Assembly: GCA_020852355.1 (NCBI GenBank)
Contig: JADZBA010000097.1
Coordinates: 1-43,433 of the forward strand
DNA length: 43,433 bases
Source of the DNA: Alphaproteobacteria bacterium
GTDB lineage: Bacteria > Pseudomonadota > Alphaproteobacteria > ATCC43930 > Allostellaceae
Reading direction: 5' to 3'
The notes beneath the pieces were generated by a model. That model ran no database searches, was not told where the DNA came from, and saw only the letters and a list, made by a program, of their open reading frames with translations. Positions 26,683 through 35,730 of this stretch are shown in pieces. Position 1 is the stretch's first letter. Every line of letters starts with the position of its first letter. A program made the position numbers and the translations under genes.

Positions 26683-27741
26683 ATGCCAGACATGCGCGGC
26701 GCGACGTGCTCGATGCGGGCACCCCTGATACGGGGCCTCGCGGCCCTGGCGGCCCTGGTCCTCGGCATGCTCGCCGGGGACGGCATGGCCGGGACCCTCG
26801 ATACGGTGAAGGCGCGCGGCAACCTCATTTGCGGCGTGAGCGACGGCCGCGCCGGATTCTCGTCGGTCGACAGCCAGGGCCGCTGGACCGGGCTCGACGT
26901 CGATTCCTGCCGGGCGATCGCGGCAGTGGTGCTCGGCGACGCGACGAAGATCACCTTCGTGCCGCTGACCGTGCAGAACCGCTTCGCCGCCCTGCAGTCG
27001 GGGGAGGTCGACGTGCTGGCGCGCACCGTCACCTGGACGCTGACGCGCGACACCGCCGGCGGCATCGACGTCACCGCGGTCACCTTCTACGACGCGCAGG
27101 GCTTCCTGGTGCCGAAGTCGCTCGGCGCGAAGACCGCGAAGGACCTGGACGGCGCGACCATCTGCGTGCTGCCGGGGTCGACCTCCGAGCGCGCCGTCGC
27201 CGCCTACTTCAAGCAGCACGGCCTGACCTACAAGCCGGTGGTGATCCAGGGGCAGAAGGAGCTGTACACCGCCTTCTTCTCCGGCCGCTGCGACGTCTAC
27301 ATGCAGTCGACCTCCGGCCTCAGCTCGGCGCGCGCCAACTTCGCGCGCAACCCCGACGACTTCGTCATCCTGCCCGAGCGCCTGGGCAAGGACCCCATGG
27401 GGCCGGCGGTCCGCCACGGCGACAACCAGTGGAAGGACCTCGTCACCTGGGTGATGTTCGCGCTGTTCGAGGCGGAGGAGCTGGGCGTCAATTCGAAGAA
27501 CGTCGATGCCATGCTGAAGTCCGAGGATCCGGACGTGCAGCGCCTGCTGGGCGTGGTCCCGGGGGTGGGCGCGGGCCTGACGCTCGACGACCGCTGGGCG
27601 TACCGGGCGATCAAGCTGGTCGGCAACTACGCCGAGCTCTTCGACCGCAACATGGGCGCGGGCTCGCCCCTCAAGCTCGATCGCGGCCAGAACGCCCTGT
27701 GGCGCGACGGCGGCCTGATCTTCTCGCCTTCGTTCCAGTGA
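26683..27741 (+). CDS. aapJ: general L-amino acid ABC transporter substrate-binding protein
   Basis: TLDTVKARGNLICGVSDGRAGFSSVDSQGRWTGLDVDSCRAIAAVVLGDATKITFVPLTVQNRFAALQSGEVDVLARTVTWTLTRDT: AapJ family. Confidence 0.9.
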   Translation: MPDMRGATCSMRAPLIRGLAALAALVLGMLAGDGMAGTLDTVKARGNLICGVSDGRAGFSSVDSQGRWTGLDVDSCRAIAAVVLGDATKITFVPLTVQNRFAALQSGEVDVLARTVTWTLTRDTAGGIDVTAVTFYDAQGFLVPKSLGAKTAKDLDGATICVLPGSTSERAVAAYFKQHGLTYKPVVIQGQKELYTAFFSGRCDVYMQSTSGLSSARANFARNPDDFVILPERLGKDPMGPAVRHGDNQWKDLVTWVMFALFEAEELGVNSKNVDAMLKSEDPDVQRLLGVVPGVGAGLTLDDRWAYRAIKLVGNYAELFDRNMGAGSPLKLDRGQNALWRDGGLIFSPSFQ

Positions 27742-27796
27742 GGCGCCGGCGCGGCACCCCGGGCGGCAGGGACGCGTCATAGGCCGCCGGCCGGCG

Positions 27797-28984
27797 ATGA
27801 CGCCGTCGCGACCGACGTCCGGCGGTCCGGGGTCGGACATTCCGCCGCGGAAAACGGCGTTCGGCTGGAACAGCCCGGCGGTCCGCGCCTTCGCCTGGCA
27901 GGCCGTCATCCTCGGCGCCGTCGTCGCGCTGGGCGCCTGGTTCGTGTGGAACGCCCTGTCGGCGCTGGCCGCACGCGGCATCGCCACCGGCTTCGGATTC
28001 CTCGAGACACCCGCCGGCTTCGACATCAGCGAGAGCCCGATCCCCTTCTCGCCCTCCGACAGCTATCTGCGCGCCTACGCCGTCGCCGTCCTCAACACCG
28101 TCAAGGTGTCGGTCCTCGCCATCGTCTTCGCGACGCTGCTCGGCACCTTCGTCGGCATCGCCAGGCTGTCGACGAACTGGCTGGTCGCCCGGTGCGCCCT
28201 CCTCTACGTCGAGCTCTTCCGCAATACGCCGCAGCTCCTGCAGATCGTCTTCTGGTACGTCGTCATCAGCCGTCTGCCGCGCCCGCGCCAGGCGCTCGCC
28301 CCGATCGACGGCGTCTTCTTCCACAATCGCGGCCTCAACGTCGCGGTGCCGGCGGCCGATCCCCTGCATCTCTGGATGTTCGCGGCATTCGTCGCCGGCT
28401 GCGCCGGCGCCTGGCTGCTGCGCCGGCATGCCCGGGCACGGGGCCGGCTGCCGCGGTCGCTGCGGACGAGCCTCGCCCTCGTCATCGGGCCGCCGCTGCT
28501 CGTCTGGCTCGCCGGCGGGGCGCCCCTCGCCTGGGACGTGCCGAGGCTCCAGGGCTTCAACTTCCGCGGCGGCTTCGTGGTGAATCCCGAGTTCCTGGCG
28601 CTCATGCTCGGGCTGTCGCTCTACATCGCCGCCTTCATCGCCGAGATCGTGCGCTCGGGCATCCAGTCGGTCGGCCGCGGCCAGACCGAGGCGGCTCGCT
28701 CGCTGGGGCTCGGGAGGGGCCAGATCTACCGCCTCGTTGTGCTGCCGCAGGCGCTGCGCGTCATGGTGCCGCCCGCCACCAACCAGTATGTCAGCCTGAC
28801 CAAGAACAGCACGCTCGGCGTGGCGATCGGCTATCCCGAGATCATCAACATCGGCAACACGACGATCAGCCAGACCGGCCACACGGTCGAAGGCATCGCG
28901 ATGATCATGGTCTTCTACCTCGCGCTCAGCTTCGCGATCTCCGGCCTGATGAACCTCTACAACCGCCGTCTCGGGACGGCCTGA
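27797..28984 (+). CDS. aapQ: general L-amino acid ABC transporter permease
   Basis: 395 aa; LLYVELFRNTPQLLQIVFWYVVISRLPRPRQA...AEIVRSGIQSVGRGQTEAARSLGLGRGQIYRLVVLPQALRVMVPPATNQYVSLTKNSTLGVAIGYPEI. Confidence 0.92.
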   Translation: MTPSRPTSGGPGSDIPPRKTAFGWNSPAVRAFAWQAVILGAVVALGAWFVWNALSALAARGIATGFGFLETPAGFDISESPIPFSPSDSYLRAYAVAVLNTVKVSVLAIVFATLLGTFVGIARLSTNWLVARCALLYVELFRNTPQLLQIVFWYVVISRLPRPRQALAPIDGVFFHNRGLNVAVPAADPLHLWMFAAFVAGCAGAWLLRRHARARGRLPRSLRTSLALVIGPPLLVWLAGGAPLAWDVPRLQGFNFRGGFVVNPEFLALMLGLSLYIAAFIAEIVRSGIQSVGRGQTEAARSLGLGRGQIYRLVVLPQALRVMVPPATNQYVSLTKNSTLGVAIGYPEIINIGNTTISQTGHTVEGIAMIMVFYLALSFAISGLMNLYNRRLGTA

Positions 28985-28991
28985 CCGGACG

Positions 28992-30095
28992 ATGCCGCCG
29001 GCCATCGCAGGCACCGCCGAAGCGGGCGAGGGACCGCCGCCGGGCGTGCGCGGTCCGGTCGCGTGGCTGCGCCGCAACCTGTTCTCCAACGTCTTCGACA
29101 CGACCCTGACCCTGCTGCTCGGCGCGGCCCTTCTCGCGGTGGTGCCGAAGCTCTTCGCCTGGGCCTTCCTCGACAGCGTCTGGACGGCGGGCGATCCGGC
29201 GCAATGCCGCGACATCGCCGGCGCCTGCTGGGCCGTGATCGCCGAGAAGCACCGGGTGATCCTCTTCGGCACCTACCGCTACGACCAGCAATGGCGCGGG
29301 GTCGCGGTGATCGCCCTCGTCGTCGTCCTCTCCGGCGCCTCGATGGTCCGGCGGCTGTGGCCGTGGCCGATGGCGGCAGCCTGGCTGGTCGCATTCCCGA
29401 CGGTCATCGTGCTGATGCGCGGCGGCGTGCTCGGCCTCGTGCCGGTGCCGACGACCGAGTGGGGCGGGCTGCCGCTGACCATCATCCTCTTCCTCGGCAG
29501 CGTCGTCGGCGGCCTGCCGCTCGCCGTCCTCCTCGCCCTCGGCCGGCGCTCGAAGATGCCGGTGATCCGCGCCCTGTGCGTCGGCTTCATCGAGATCACC
29601 CGCGGCGTGCCGCTGCTGACCGTCCTGTTCATGGCGTCGATGATGATGCCGCTGTTCCTGCCCGCGAGCTGGACCGTCGACCAGGTGCTGCGCGCGACGC
29701 TCGGCATGGCGCTGTTCTTCGCCGCCTATGCGGCGGAGATCGTGCGCGGCGGCCTGCAGGCGATCCCGCGCGGCCAGTTCGAGGCGGCGGGCTCGCTCGG
29801 CCTCGGCTACTGGCGGACGACGCTGCTGATCGTGCTGCCGCAGGCGCTGCGCATCGTCCTGCCGCCGCTGGTGAGCGACATCATCCGCGCCTTCAAGAAC
29901 ACCTCGGTGGTGCTGATCCTCGGCCTCTTCGACCTGCTCGGCGCCACCTCCGCGGCGCTGTCCGATCCGCTTTGGACGAACTACTATGCCGAGGCCTACC
30001 TCGTCGTCGCGGCGATCTACTTCGCCTTCTGCTACGCGATGTCCCGCTACGGCCAGTCGCTGGAGCGACGGCTGAACGCGCGCCGCAATTTCTGA
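28992..30095 (+). CDS. aapM: general L-amino acid ABC transporter permease
   Basis: FIEITRGVPLLTVLFMASMMMPLFLP...AEIVRGGLQAIPRGQFEAAGSLGLGYWRTTLLIVLPQALRIVLPPLVSDIIRAFKNTSVVLILGLFDLL. Confidence 0.92.
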   Translation: MPPAIAGTAEAGEGPPPGVRGPVAWLRRNLFSNVFDTTLTLLLGAALLAVVPKLFAWAFLDSVWTAGDPAQCRDIAGACWAVIAEKHRVILFGTYRYDQQWRGVAVIALVVVLSGASMVRRLWPWPMAAAWLVAFPTVIVLMRGGVLGLVPVPTTEWGGLPLTIILFLGSVVGGLPLAVLLALGRRSKMPVIRALCVGFIEITRGVPLLTVLFMASMMMPLFLPASWTVDQVLRATLGMALFFAAYAAEIVRGGLQAIPRGQFEAAGSLGLGYWRTTLLIVLPQALRIVLPPLVSDIIRAFKNTSVVLILGLFDLLGATSAALSDPLWTNYYAEAYLVVAAIYFAFCYAMSRYGQSLERRLNARRNF

Positions 30096-30126
30096 TTCCG
30101 CCAACGCCCCCAGAAGGAAGAGGACC

Positions 30127-31074
30127 ATGCAGGCCAGGAAGTACGAGTACCGCGACGTCTGGATGAACGGCGCGATCGTCCCGCAGGAGCAGGCGAACGT
30201 CCCGATCTTCACCCAGACGGCGCAGCGCGGCGCCAACGTCTACGAGGGCATCCGCGCCTACTGGAACGCCGAGAAGCAGAATCTCTACATCTGGAAGCTG
30301 GACGCCCACATCAAGCGGCTGTTCCAGAGCATGAAGATCATGCGCATGACGACGCCCTACACCTTCGACGAATACAAGCAGGCCTGCATCGACTGGTGCC
30401 GCGCCAACGCGTTCCGCGAGGACGTCCATTTCCGCCTCGTCGTCTATCTCGGAGACGGCGGGCCCAACGGCGTGAAGATGTTCAAGCCGGGCGAGATCGA
30501 GTTCGGCGCCTTCATCACAGGCGGGCCGCGCCCGCACAAGGAGGCGCTGGAGAACGGCAAGCATTTCTGCGTGTCGAGCTGGCGGCGCATCTCCGACGAC
30601 GTGATGCCGCCACGCGTCAAGGCCGGCGCCAACTACCAGAACAGCCGGCTCGCCAGCATCGAGGCGCGTACCAACGGCTACGACGACGCCATCATCCTCG
30701 GCCGCGACGGCACCGTCGCCGAGGCCACGGGATCGACGATCATGATCGTGCGCGACGGCGACCTGATCACCTCGCCGGTGACCGGCGGCATCCTCGAGAG
30801 CATCACCCGCAAGGCGGTGCTGAAGATGTTCGAGCGCAGCCACAACCGCGAGCCGCAGGAGCGCCCGGTCGACCGCACCGAGATCTACATCGCCGACGAG
30901 GTCTTCTGCTGCGGCTCGGCGGAAGAGGTGACGCCGATCATCTCGGTCGACCGTATCGAGATCGGCGACGGCAAGCCCGGCCCGATCACCCGCAGGCTGC
31001 AGGGCATCTATTTCGAGGCCGCCCGCGGCATGAGCCCCGACTACGTCCCCGAGCTGACGCCCGTCTACGCCTGA
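30127..31074 (+). CDS. class IV (branched-chain-type) aminotransferase
   Basis: VWMNGAIVPQEQANVPIFTQTAQRGANVYEGIRAYWN...RVKAGANYQNSRLASIEARTNGYDDAIILGRDGTVAEATGSTIMIVRDG..ITSPVTGGILESITR. Confidence 0.88.
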   Translation: MQARKYEYRDVWMNGAIVPQEQANVPIFTQTAQRGANVYEGIRAYWNAEKQNLYIWKLDAHIKRLFQSMKIMRMTTPYTFDEYKQACIDWCRANAFREDVHFRLVVYLGDGGPNGVKMFKPGEIEFGAFITGGPRPHKEALENGKHFCVSSWRRISDDVMPPRVKAGANYQNSRLASIEARTNGYDDAIILGRDGTVAEATGSTIMIVRDGDLITSPVTGGILESITRKAVLKMFERSHNREPQERPVDRTEIYIADEVFCCGSAEEVTPIISVDRIEIGDGKPGPITRRLQGIYFEAARGMSPDYVPELTPVYA

Positions 31075-31083
31075 CGGCGGGAA

Positions 31084-31117
31084 GCGGCGCCCGCCTCCCC
31101 CCGGAGGCGGGCGCCGC
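31084..31117. terminator. bidirectional hairpin between convergent genes
   Basis: 15-bp perfect stem GCGGCGCCCGCCTCC / GGAGGCGGGCGCCGC with a CCCC loop. Confidence 0.7.
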
Positions 31118-31144
31118 CATGTTCCGAAGCCGTCGTCGCGGCAT

Positions 31145-32623
31145 CTACGGGACCCAGGTCGTCTCCGGCGCCGTCTCCGCCCCGGCCGGGACCAGCACGA
31201 TGCGCCCGGGCGGCCGCTTGTAGAGCGGGCTGACCTCGAGCAGCCGTGTCACCTGGGCGATGTCGGTCACGCTCTCCAGCGTCTCCAGCCGCTCGAACAG
31301 CGGCGCCACCTGCTCGCGCGGCAGGATGCGCTCGGCGCAATCGGAGAACTTGTCCCAGAGCTCGTCGGACGACATCGGGTAGGGTCCGCCGCGGCCGACC
31401 AGGTTCTCGATGCGGCGGCGGACGGTGCGGCCGTCCTTCAGCGCGACGATGACCTCGGCCCCCCACTGCTCCGCCGCGTCGTCGCGCATGTCGGGGTGGG
31501 GCCGCGCCTCGGTCACGTCGAGGAGGCGGGCGATCACCGGATCGAAATGCGCGTCGCCCTCGAAGTCGCGCAGCCGCACCGCCCCGTCCTTCAGCGCCCG
31601 CGCGCAGACGTACTGCACGCTGAACTTGGCCTCGAGCGAGGTCCGCGGCCGCGGGTTGTCGGTGTGCTTCAGCCGGCGGCCGTGCGGCAGGAGCGTGATG
31701 CCCGCGACGTTCTCCGGGCGGAGGCCGTGCTCGCGCCGCAGCTCCAGCATCATGAAGATCGCCGCATGCGTGCTGCCGCAGCACGGGTACTGCTTGAGGC
31801 CGATCGAGTCCGCGGAAATCTCCAGCGGCTCGGCCCAGTCCGCGAAGATCTTCGCGACGTCGTAGGTGCCGGGGCCGTTGAAGACGTCGAGGAAGCCCTG
31901 GCGATGCTCCATCGCCTGCAGCGAGGCGTCGAAGCCGCGCTCGGCGAGCAGCGCCGCCAGCAGGCCGCTGCGCCCGCACTGGCCGATATGCAGCGGCTTC
32001 GTCATGGTCCCGAAGTTCGCCTTCAGCCCGCCCGCGAGCGAGGCGGCGATCGCCAGCGCCGTCGCGGTGCGCCGCGGGCCGAGGCCGACGAGGTGCGAGG
32101 CGGCGGCGACCGCGCCGAAGACGCCCAGCGTCGCGGTCGGGTGCCAGCCCTTGTCGTAGTGGTGAAAGTTGACCGCGCGGGCGATGCGGATCTCGGTCTC
32201 GACGCCGACGGCGTAGGCGGTGATCAGCGCCCGCCCGGTCGCCCCGCGCTCCTCGCCGAGGGCGAAGAGCAGCGGCACGAGGGGCACCGACTGGTGGCCG
32301 CCCAGCACGCCGCTGAAATCGTCGAAGTCGAGCGCGTGGGAGGCGGTGCCGTTCACCAGCGTCGCATCGAGCGCGCTGGTGCGCCGGCCGGTACCCATGA
32401 GAAGCGACTTGCCCGGGGCGTCGGCGACCCCGGGCGTCTCCAGGAGGATGCGCGTGCAGGGTTCCTCGACGCCCGCCAGCGTGACGCCGATGGTGTCGAG
32501 GATGCAGGTCCGCGCCTGCGCCAGCGCCTTGCCCGTGACCTGCCCCGCATCGAAGGCCGCGATGCGCTCGGCGAGGCGCGTCAGGATGGAAGGCGCGGTT
32601 CCGACGGCGGCGGCATCGTCCAT
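31145..32623 (-). CDS. MmgE/PrpD family protein (copy 1)
   Basis: 492 aa; VNGTASHALDFDDFSGVLGGHQSVPLVPLLFALGEE...KANFGTMTKPLHIGQCGRSGLLAALLAERGFDA. Confidence 0.9.
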   Translation of the reverse strand: MDDAAAVGTAPSILTRLAERIAAFDAGQVTGKALAQARTCILDTIGVTLAGVEEPCTRILLETPGVADAPGKSLLMGTGRRTSALDATLVNGTASHALDFDDFSGVLGGHQSVPLVPLLFALGEERGATGRALITAYAVGVETEIRIARAVNFHHYDKGWHPTATLGVFGAVAAASHLVGLGPRRTATALAIAASLAGGLKANFGTMTKPLHIGQCGRSGLLAALLAERGFDASLQAMEHRQGFLDVFNGPGTYDVAKIFADWAEPLEISADSIGLKQYPCCGSTHAAIFMMLELRREHGLRPENVAGITLLPHGRRLKHTDNPRPRTSLEAKFSVQYVCARALKDGAVRLRDFEGDAHFDPVIARLLDVTEARPHPDMRDDAAEQWGAEVIVALKDGRTVRRRIENLVGRGGPYPMSSDELWDKFSDCAERILPREQVAPLFERLETLESVTDIAQVTRLLEVSPLYKRPPGRIVLVPAGAETAPETTWVP

Positions 32624-32630
32624 GGCGGCC

Positions 32631-34115
32631 TCACATCGTCGCGGCGTTGCGGCCGGCGATGCGGCCGAAGGTGGCGCCCGACACCAGGCCGGTGCCGGCG
32701 GGATAGTTGTCGTAGAACAGGCCGCCCACCATCTCGCCGCAGCAGAACAGCCCCTTCATGGGCCGCCAGTCCGTGCCGATGATCTGCGCGTTCTCGTTCA
32801 CCCGCAAGCCGCCGAAGGTGAAGGTGATGCCGCCGGTCGCGCTATAGGCGACGTAGGGCGGCTGGTCCAGCCTGACCGCCCAGTTGGACTTCGGCGGTAC
32901 CAGCCCGTCGGTCGCGACGCCGTCCTTGCGCGCCGGGTCGTAGCTGCCGTTGGCCGCCTGCGCCGCCGCGTTGTAGGCGTGGATCGTCCGCAGCGCCTGC
33001 GGCTTGTCCTCGATGTCGAGCTGGGCGACCAGCTCCTCGAAGGTGTCCGCGGCGATCGGCGTGCTGGTCTGGTAGCGCGGCTCCAGCAGATGGACGACGC
33101 GCTGGTCGAAGATCTGCCAGGCCTTGGCCCCCGGCTCGGCCAGGATCGCGCGGCCGAACTTCGCGTAGGTGAAGAGCGCGCCGTCCTCGCCCTCGTCGAC
33201 GAAGCGATGGCCCTTGCGGTTCAGCATGATGCCGTAGACGTAGCTCAGCCGGTTGCTGCGGTCGGTCAGCTCGCGCGGCGCGAAGTCGCCCCAGTCGGCG
33301 CTGATCGGGGTGGCGTGGCAACCGCTCCACTGGCCCCAGGGCATGGCGCCGATCGCCATCGCCATGCGCAGGCCGTCGCCCTGGTTGTGCGGCGTCCCGC
33401 GGACCTTGGCCGCGCCGACCAGCGGGCCGATATGCTGTGTGCGCATCTGCACGTTGGCCTCGAAGCCGCCGCAGCCGAGGACGACCGACCTCGCATGGTA
33501 GGTCCTGATGCCGTCGTCGTCGCGCACCTTGACGCCGCAGACGCGGCCCGAGCCATCGACCAGCAGCTCGGTGACGGCACTGCCGTAGCGGACGTCGATG
33601 CCCATGGATTCGGCGGTGCGGAACCAGCTCCGCGACAGGCCGACGCCCTCGTGGGCGGCGCGCACCACCAGCCCGCGCGCCCAGACCATCATGTTGCCCT
33701 TGCGGACGGCCGAGAGCGAAACCGCCGGCTCCATCTCGATGCGGCCGACCTGGTTCATCCAGAAGACCGTATCCTTGGAGTTGTCGACCAGCACGCGCGA
33801 CAGCACCGGGTCGGTGCGCCCGCTCGTCACCCGCATGAGGTCGCCGTGGAAGTCGCCGCGCGTGTAGGGCTGGATGCCGTCGTAGAAGTTCTCGAACTGC
33901 GCCTCGGCGCCGGGCACCAGCGGGCCGATCTCGCGCGGGTCGTCGAAGGCGAAGCGCAGGACGCCCCCGCTCCAGTGGGTGTTGCCGCCGCGCATCTCGC
34001 GCGGGGCCTTCTCCAGCACGAGGACGCGCGCCGCCCCGTTCTCCTTGGCCGATACCGACGCGGCGAGGGCGGCGTTGCCGGCCCCGACGACGATCACGTC
34101 GAACTCTTCCTGCAT
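32631..34115 (-). CDS. FAD-dependent oxidoreductase, tricarballylate dehydrogenase (TcuA)-like
   Basis: MQEEFDVIVVGAGNAALAASVSAKENGAARVLVLEKAPREMRGGNTHWSGGVLRFAFDD...GGFEANVQMRTQHIGP...GLFCCGEMVGGLFYDNYPAGTGLVSGATFGRIAG; 7 bp upstream of PrpD copy 1. Confidence 0.85.
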   Translation of the reverse strand: MQEEFDVIVVGAGNAALAASVSAKENGAARVLVLEKAPREMRGGNTHWSGGVLRFAFDDPREIGPLVPGAEAQFENFYDGIQPYTRGDFHGDLMRVTSGRTDPVLSRVLVDNSKDTVFWMNQVGRIEMEPAVSLSAVRKGNMMVWARGLVVRAAHEGVGLSRSWFRTAESMGIDVRYGSAVTELLVDGSGRVCGVKVRDDDGIRTYHARSVVLGCGGFEANVQMRTQHIGPLVGAAKVRGTPHNQGDGLRMAMAIGAMPWGQWSGCHATPISADWGDFAPRELTDRSNRLSYVYGIMLNRKGHRFVDEGEDGALFTYAKFGRAILAEPGAKAWQIFDQRVVHLLEPRYQTSTPIAADTFEELVAQLDIEDKPQALRTIHAYNAAAQAANGSYDPARKDGVATDGLVPPKSNWAVRLDQPPYVAYSATGGITFTFGGLRVNENAQIIGTDWRPMKGLFCCGEMVGGLFYDNYPAGTGLVSGATFGRIAGRNAATM

Positions 34116-34193
34116 CACCACTCGCTCCCCGACATCCGCAGGCATCCGCCGGAGGCCGCCCTGACGCGTCTCGCGAGCACGATGCATTCGGAT

Positions 34194-34210
34194 GTGTACT
34201 CCTGTATACA
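34194..34210. promoter_or_regulatory. candidate GntR operator GTGTAC-N4-GTATACA
   Basis: TGTATACA palindrome (34203-34210) with a degenerate copy GTGTAC 10 bp upstream, between divergent tcuA-like and PrpD copy 2; matches the site at 40674-40689. Confidence 0.6.
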
Positions 34211-34289
34211 ATAAATGCAAGCATGGATCCGCGACGGGCAGGACCGGCCGGTCTGCCCGTCGCGAATGCCCCCGGGGAAGGAGATCGCC

Positions 34290-35705
34290 ATGGAAGCCGC
34301 CACGTCCATCGTCATGCCCGAGACCGCCGCCCCGCCCGCGGCAGCGCTCGCGGAGATGGCGGCCGCCCTCGCCACGGACGCCGTGCCCGAGGCGGTCCGC
34401 CTGCGTGCCCGGCTGTCGATCCTGGACGCGCTCGGCGTCGGCCTCGCCTCGAACGCCTATCCCTTCGCCGCGCGCGCACTCCAGGGGATCGCGGCGCTGG
34501 CCGACCAGCCCGGGCGCTGCAGCGTCATCGGCCGCCGCGAACGATTGCCGGTGCGCGACGCCGCGCTCGCCAACGGCATCCTCATTCATGGGCTCGACTA
34601 CGACGACACCCACCTCGGCAGCATCGTCCACCCCACCGCCGCCTCCCTGCCCTGCGCCCTGTCGCTCGGCGAATCCCTGGGCGTCGACGGGCGGACCTTG
34701 CTCGCGGCCTACATGGTCGGGATGGAGACCGCGGTCCGGGTCGGCGCCGCGGTGAAGGGCGGCTTCCACCATGTCGGGTTCCACGCGACCGGCATCGTCG
34801 CGCATTTCGCCTCGGCGCTGGTCGCGGGCAAGCTGCTCGGCCTCGACGCGCGGCAGATGGTCGCGGCCCAGGGCATCGCCGCCAGCACGGCGTCCGGCAT
34901 CCAGGTCTTCCTCGAGGAGGGCGCGTGGACCAAGCGGCTGCATCCCGGCTGGGCGGCGGTCGCCGGCATCACCGCCGCACGGCTCGCCGGCGCGGGCTTC
35001 GTCGGGCCGACCCGTCCCTATGAGGGCAAGTTCGGCCTCTTCCAGACCCATCTCCAGGGCCATGCCGCCCATCTCGACATGGACGTGATGGTCGACGGCC
35101 TGGGCACGCGCTGGCACTTCGCCGACAGCGCGATCAAGCCCTACCCGGTCTGTCATTTCATCCATGGCTGCGCCGATGCGGCCGTCGATCTCGGCGCGTC
35201 GGTCGACTGGCGCGACATCGCCGCGGTCGAGGCGTTCCTGCCGCGCGACACCATGCCGATCGTCGCCGAGCCGGCATCGGCGAAGGAGAATCCGACCACC
35301 GACTACGAGGCGAAGTTCAGCGCGCAGTTCGTCGTCGCCACCTGCCTCGCCAAGGGCGGGTTCGGCCTGGCGGAGCTGCAGGATGCGGCGCTCGCCGATC
35401 CCGACGTGCGCGACCTGACGCGTCGGGTCACGTGCTCGGTCGACGGCGCGTCGGCGTTCCCGAAATACTTCTCCGGCGGGGTCAAGGTGACGCTGAAGGA
35501 CGGGCGCGAGCTGTTCCGCCACGTCCGCGTCAACAGCGGCGCCGGCGAGCGGGCGCTCGACGCCGCGGGCGTCACCGCGAAGTTCATGAACTCGGCCTCC
35601 CTCGCGGTCGACGCGGCGCGTGCGGCGGCCGTCCGCGACATCGTCCTCGACATCGAGAACCACACCGCGGGCGAGCTCGCCGCCGCCCTGCGCCTCGCTC
35701 CCTGA
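34290..35705 (+). CDS. MmgE/PrpD family protein (copy 2)
   Basis: Start MEAATSIVMPE with a GGGAAGGAG RBS; IHGLDYDDTHLGSIVHPTAASLPCALSLGE...VFLEEGAWTKRLHPGWAAVAGITAARLA. Confidence 0.9.
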   Translation: MEAATSIVMPETAAPPAAALAEMAAALATDAVPEAVRLRARLSILDALGVGLASNAYPFAARALQGIAALADQPGRCSVIGRRERLPVRDAALANGILIHGLDYDDTHLGSIVHPTAASLPCALSLGESLGVDGRTLLAAYMVGMETAVRVGAAVKGGFHHVGFHATGIVAHFASALVAGKLLGLDARQMVAAQGIAASTASGIQVFLEEGAWTKRLHPGWAAVAGITAARLAGAGFVGPTRPYEGKFGLFQTHLQGHAAHLDMDVMVDGLGTRWHFADSAIKPYPVCHFIHGCADAAVDLGASVDWRDIAAVEAFLPRDTMPIVAEPASAKENPTTDYEAKFSAQFVVATCLAKGGFGLAELQDAALADPDVRDLTRRVTCSVDGASAFPKYFSGGVKVTLKDGRELFRHVRVNSGAGERALDAAGVTAKFMNSASLAVDAARAAAVRDIVLDIENHTAGELAAALRLAP

Positions 35706-35725
35706 GGCCCGGCGATCACCGGGCC
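35706..35725. terminator. hairpin between convergent genes
   Basis: GGCCCGG-CGATCA-CCGGGCC between PrpD copy 2 (+) and ABC ATPase (-) stop codons. Confidence 0.5.
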
Positions 35726-35730
35726 GGGGG

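Noticed and set aside
24005-26722. 905-aa minus-strand ORF opposite the CoxL-like gene
   Set aside because: Antisense shadow ORF rich in D/H/R/A with no recognisable motif; the + strand frame is an unambiguous molybdopterin subunit.
32220-34214. 664-aa + strand ORF opposite the tcuA-like gene
   Set aside because: Same GC-driven antisense effect; the minus frame carries a clear FAD-binding GAGNAALAAS motif.
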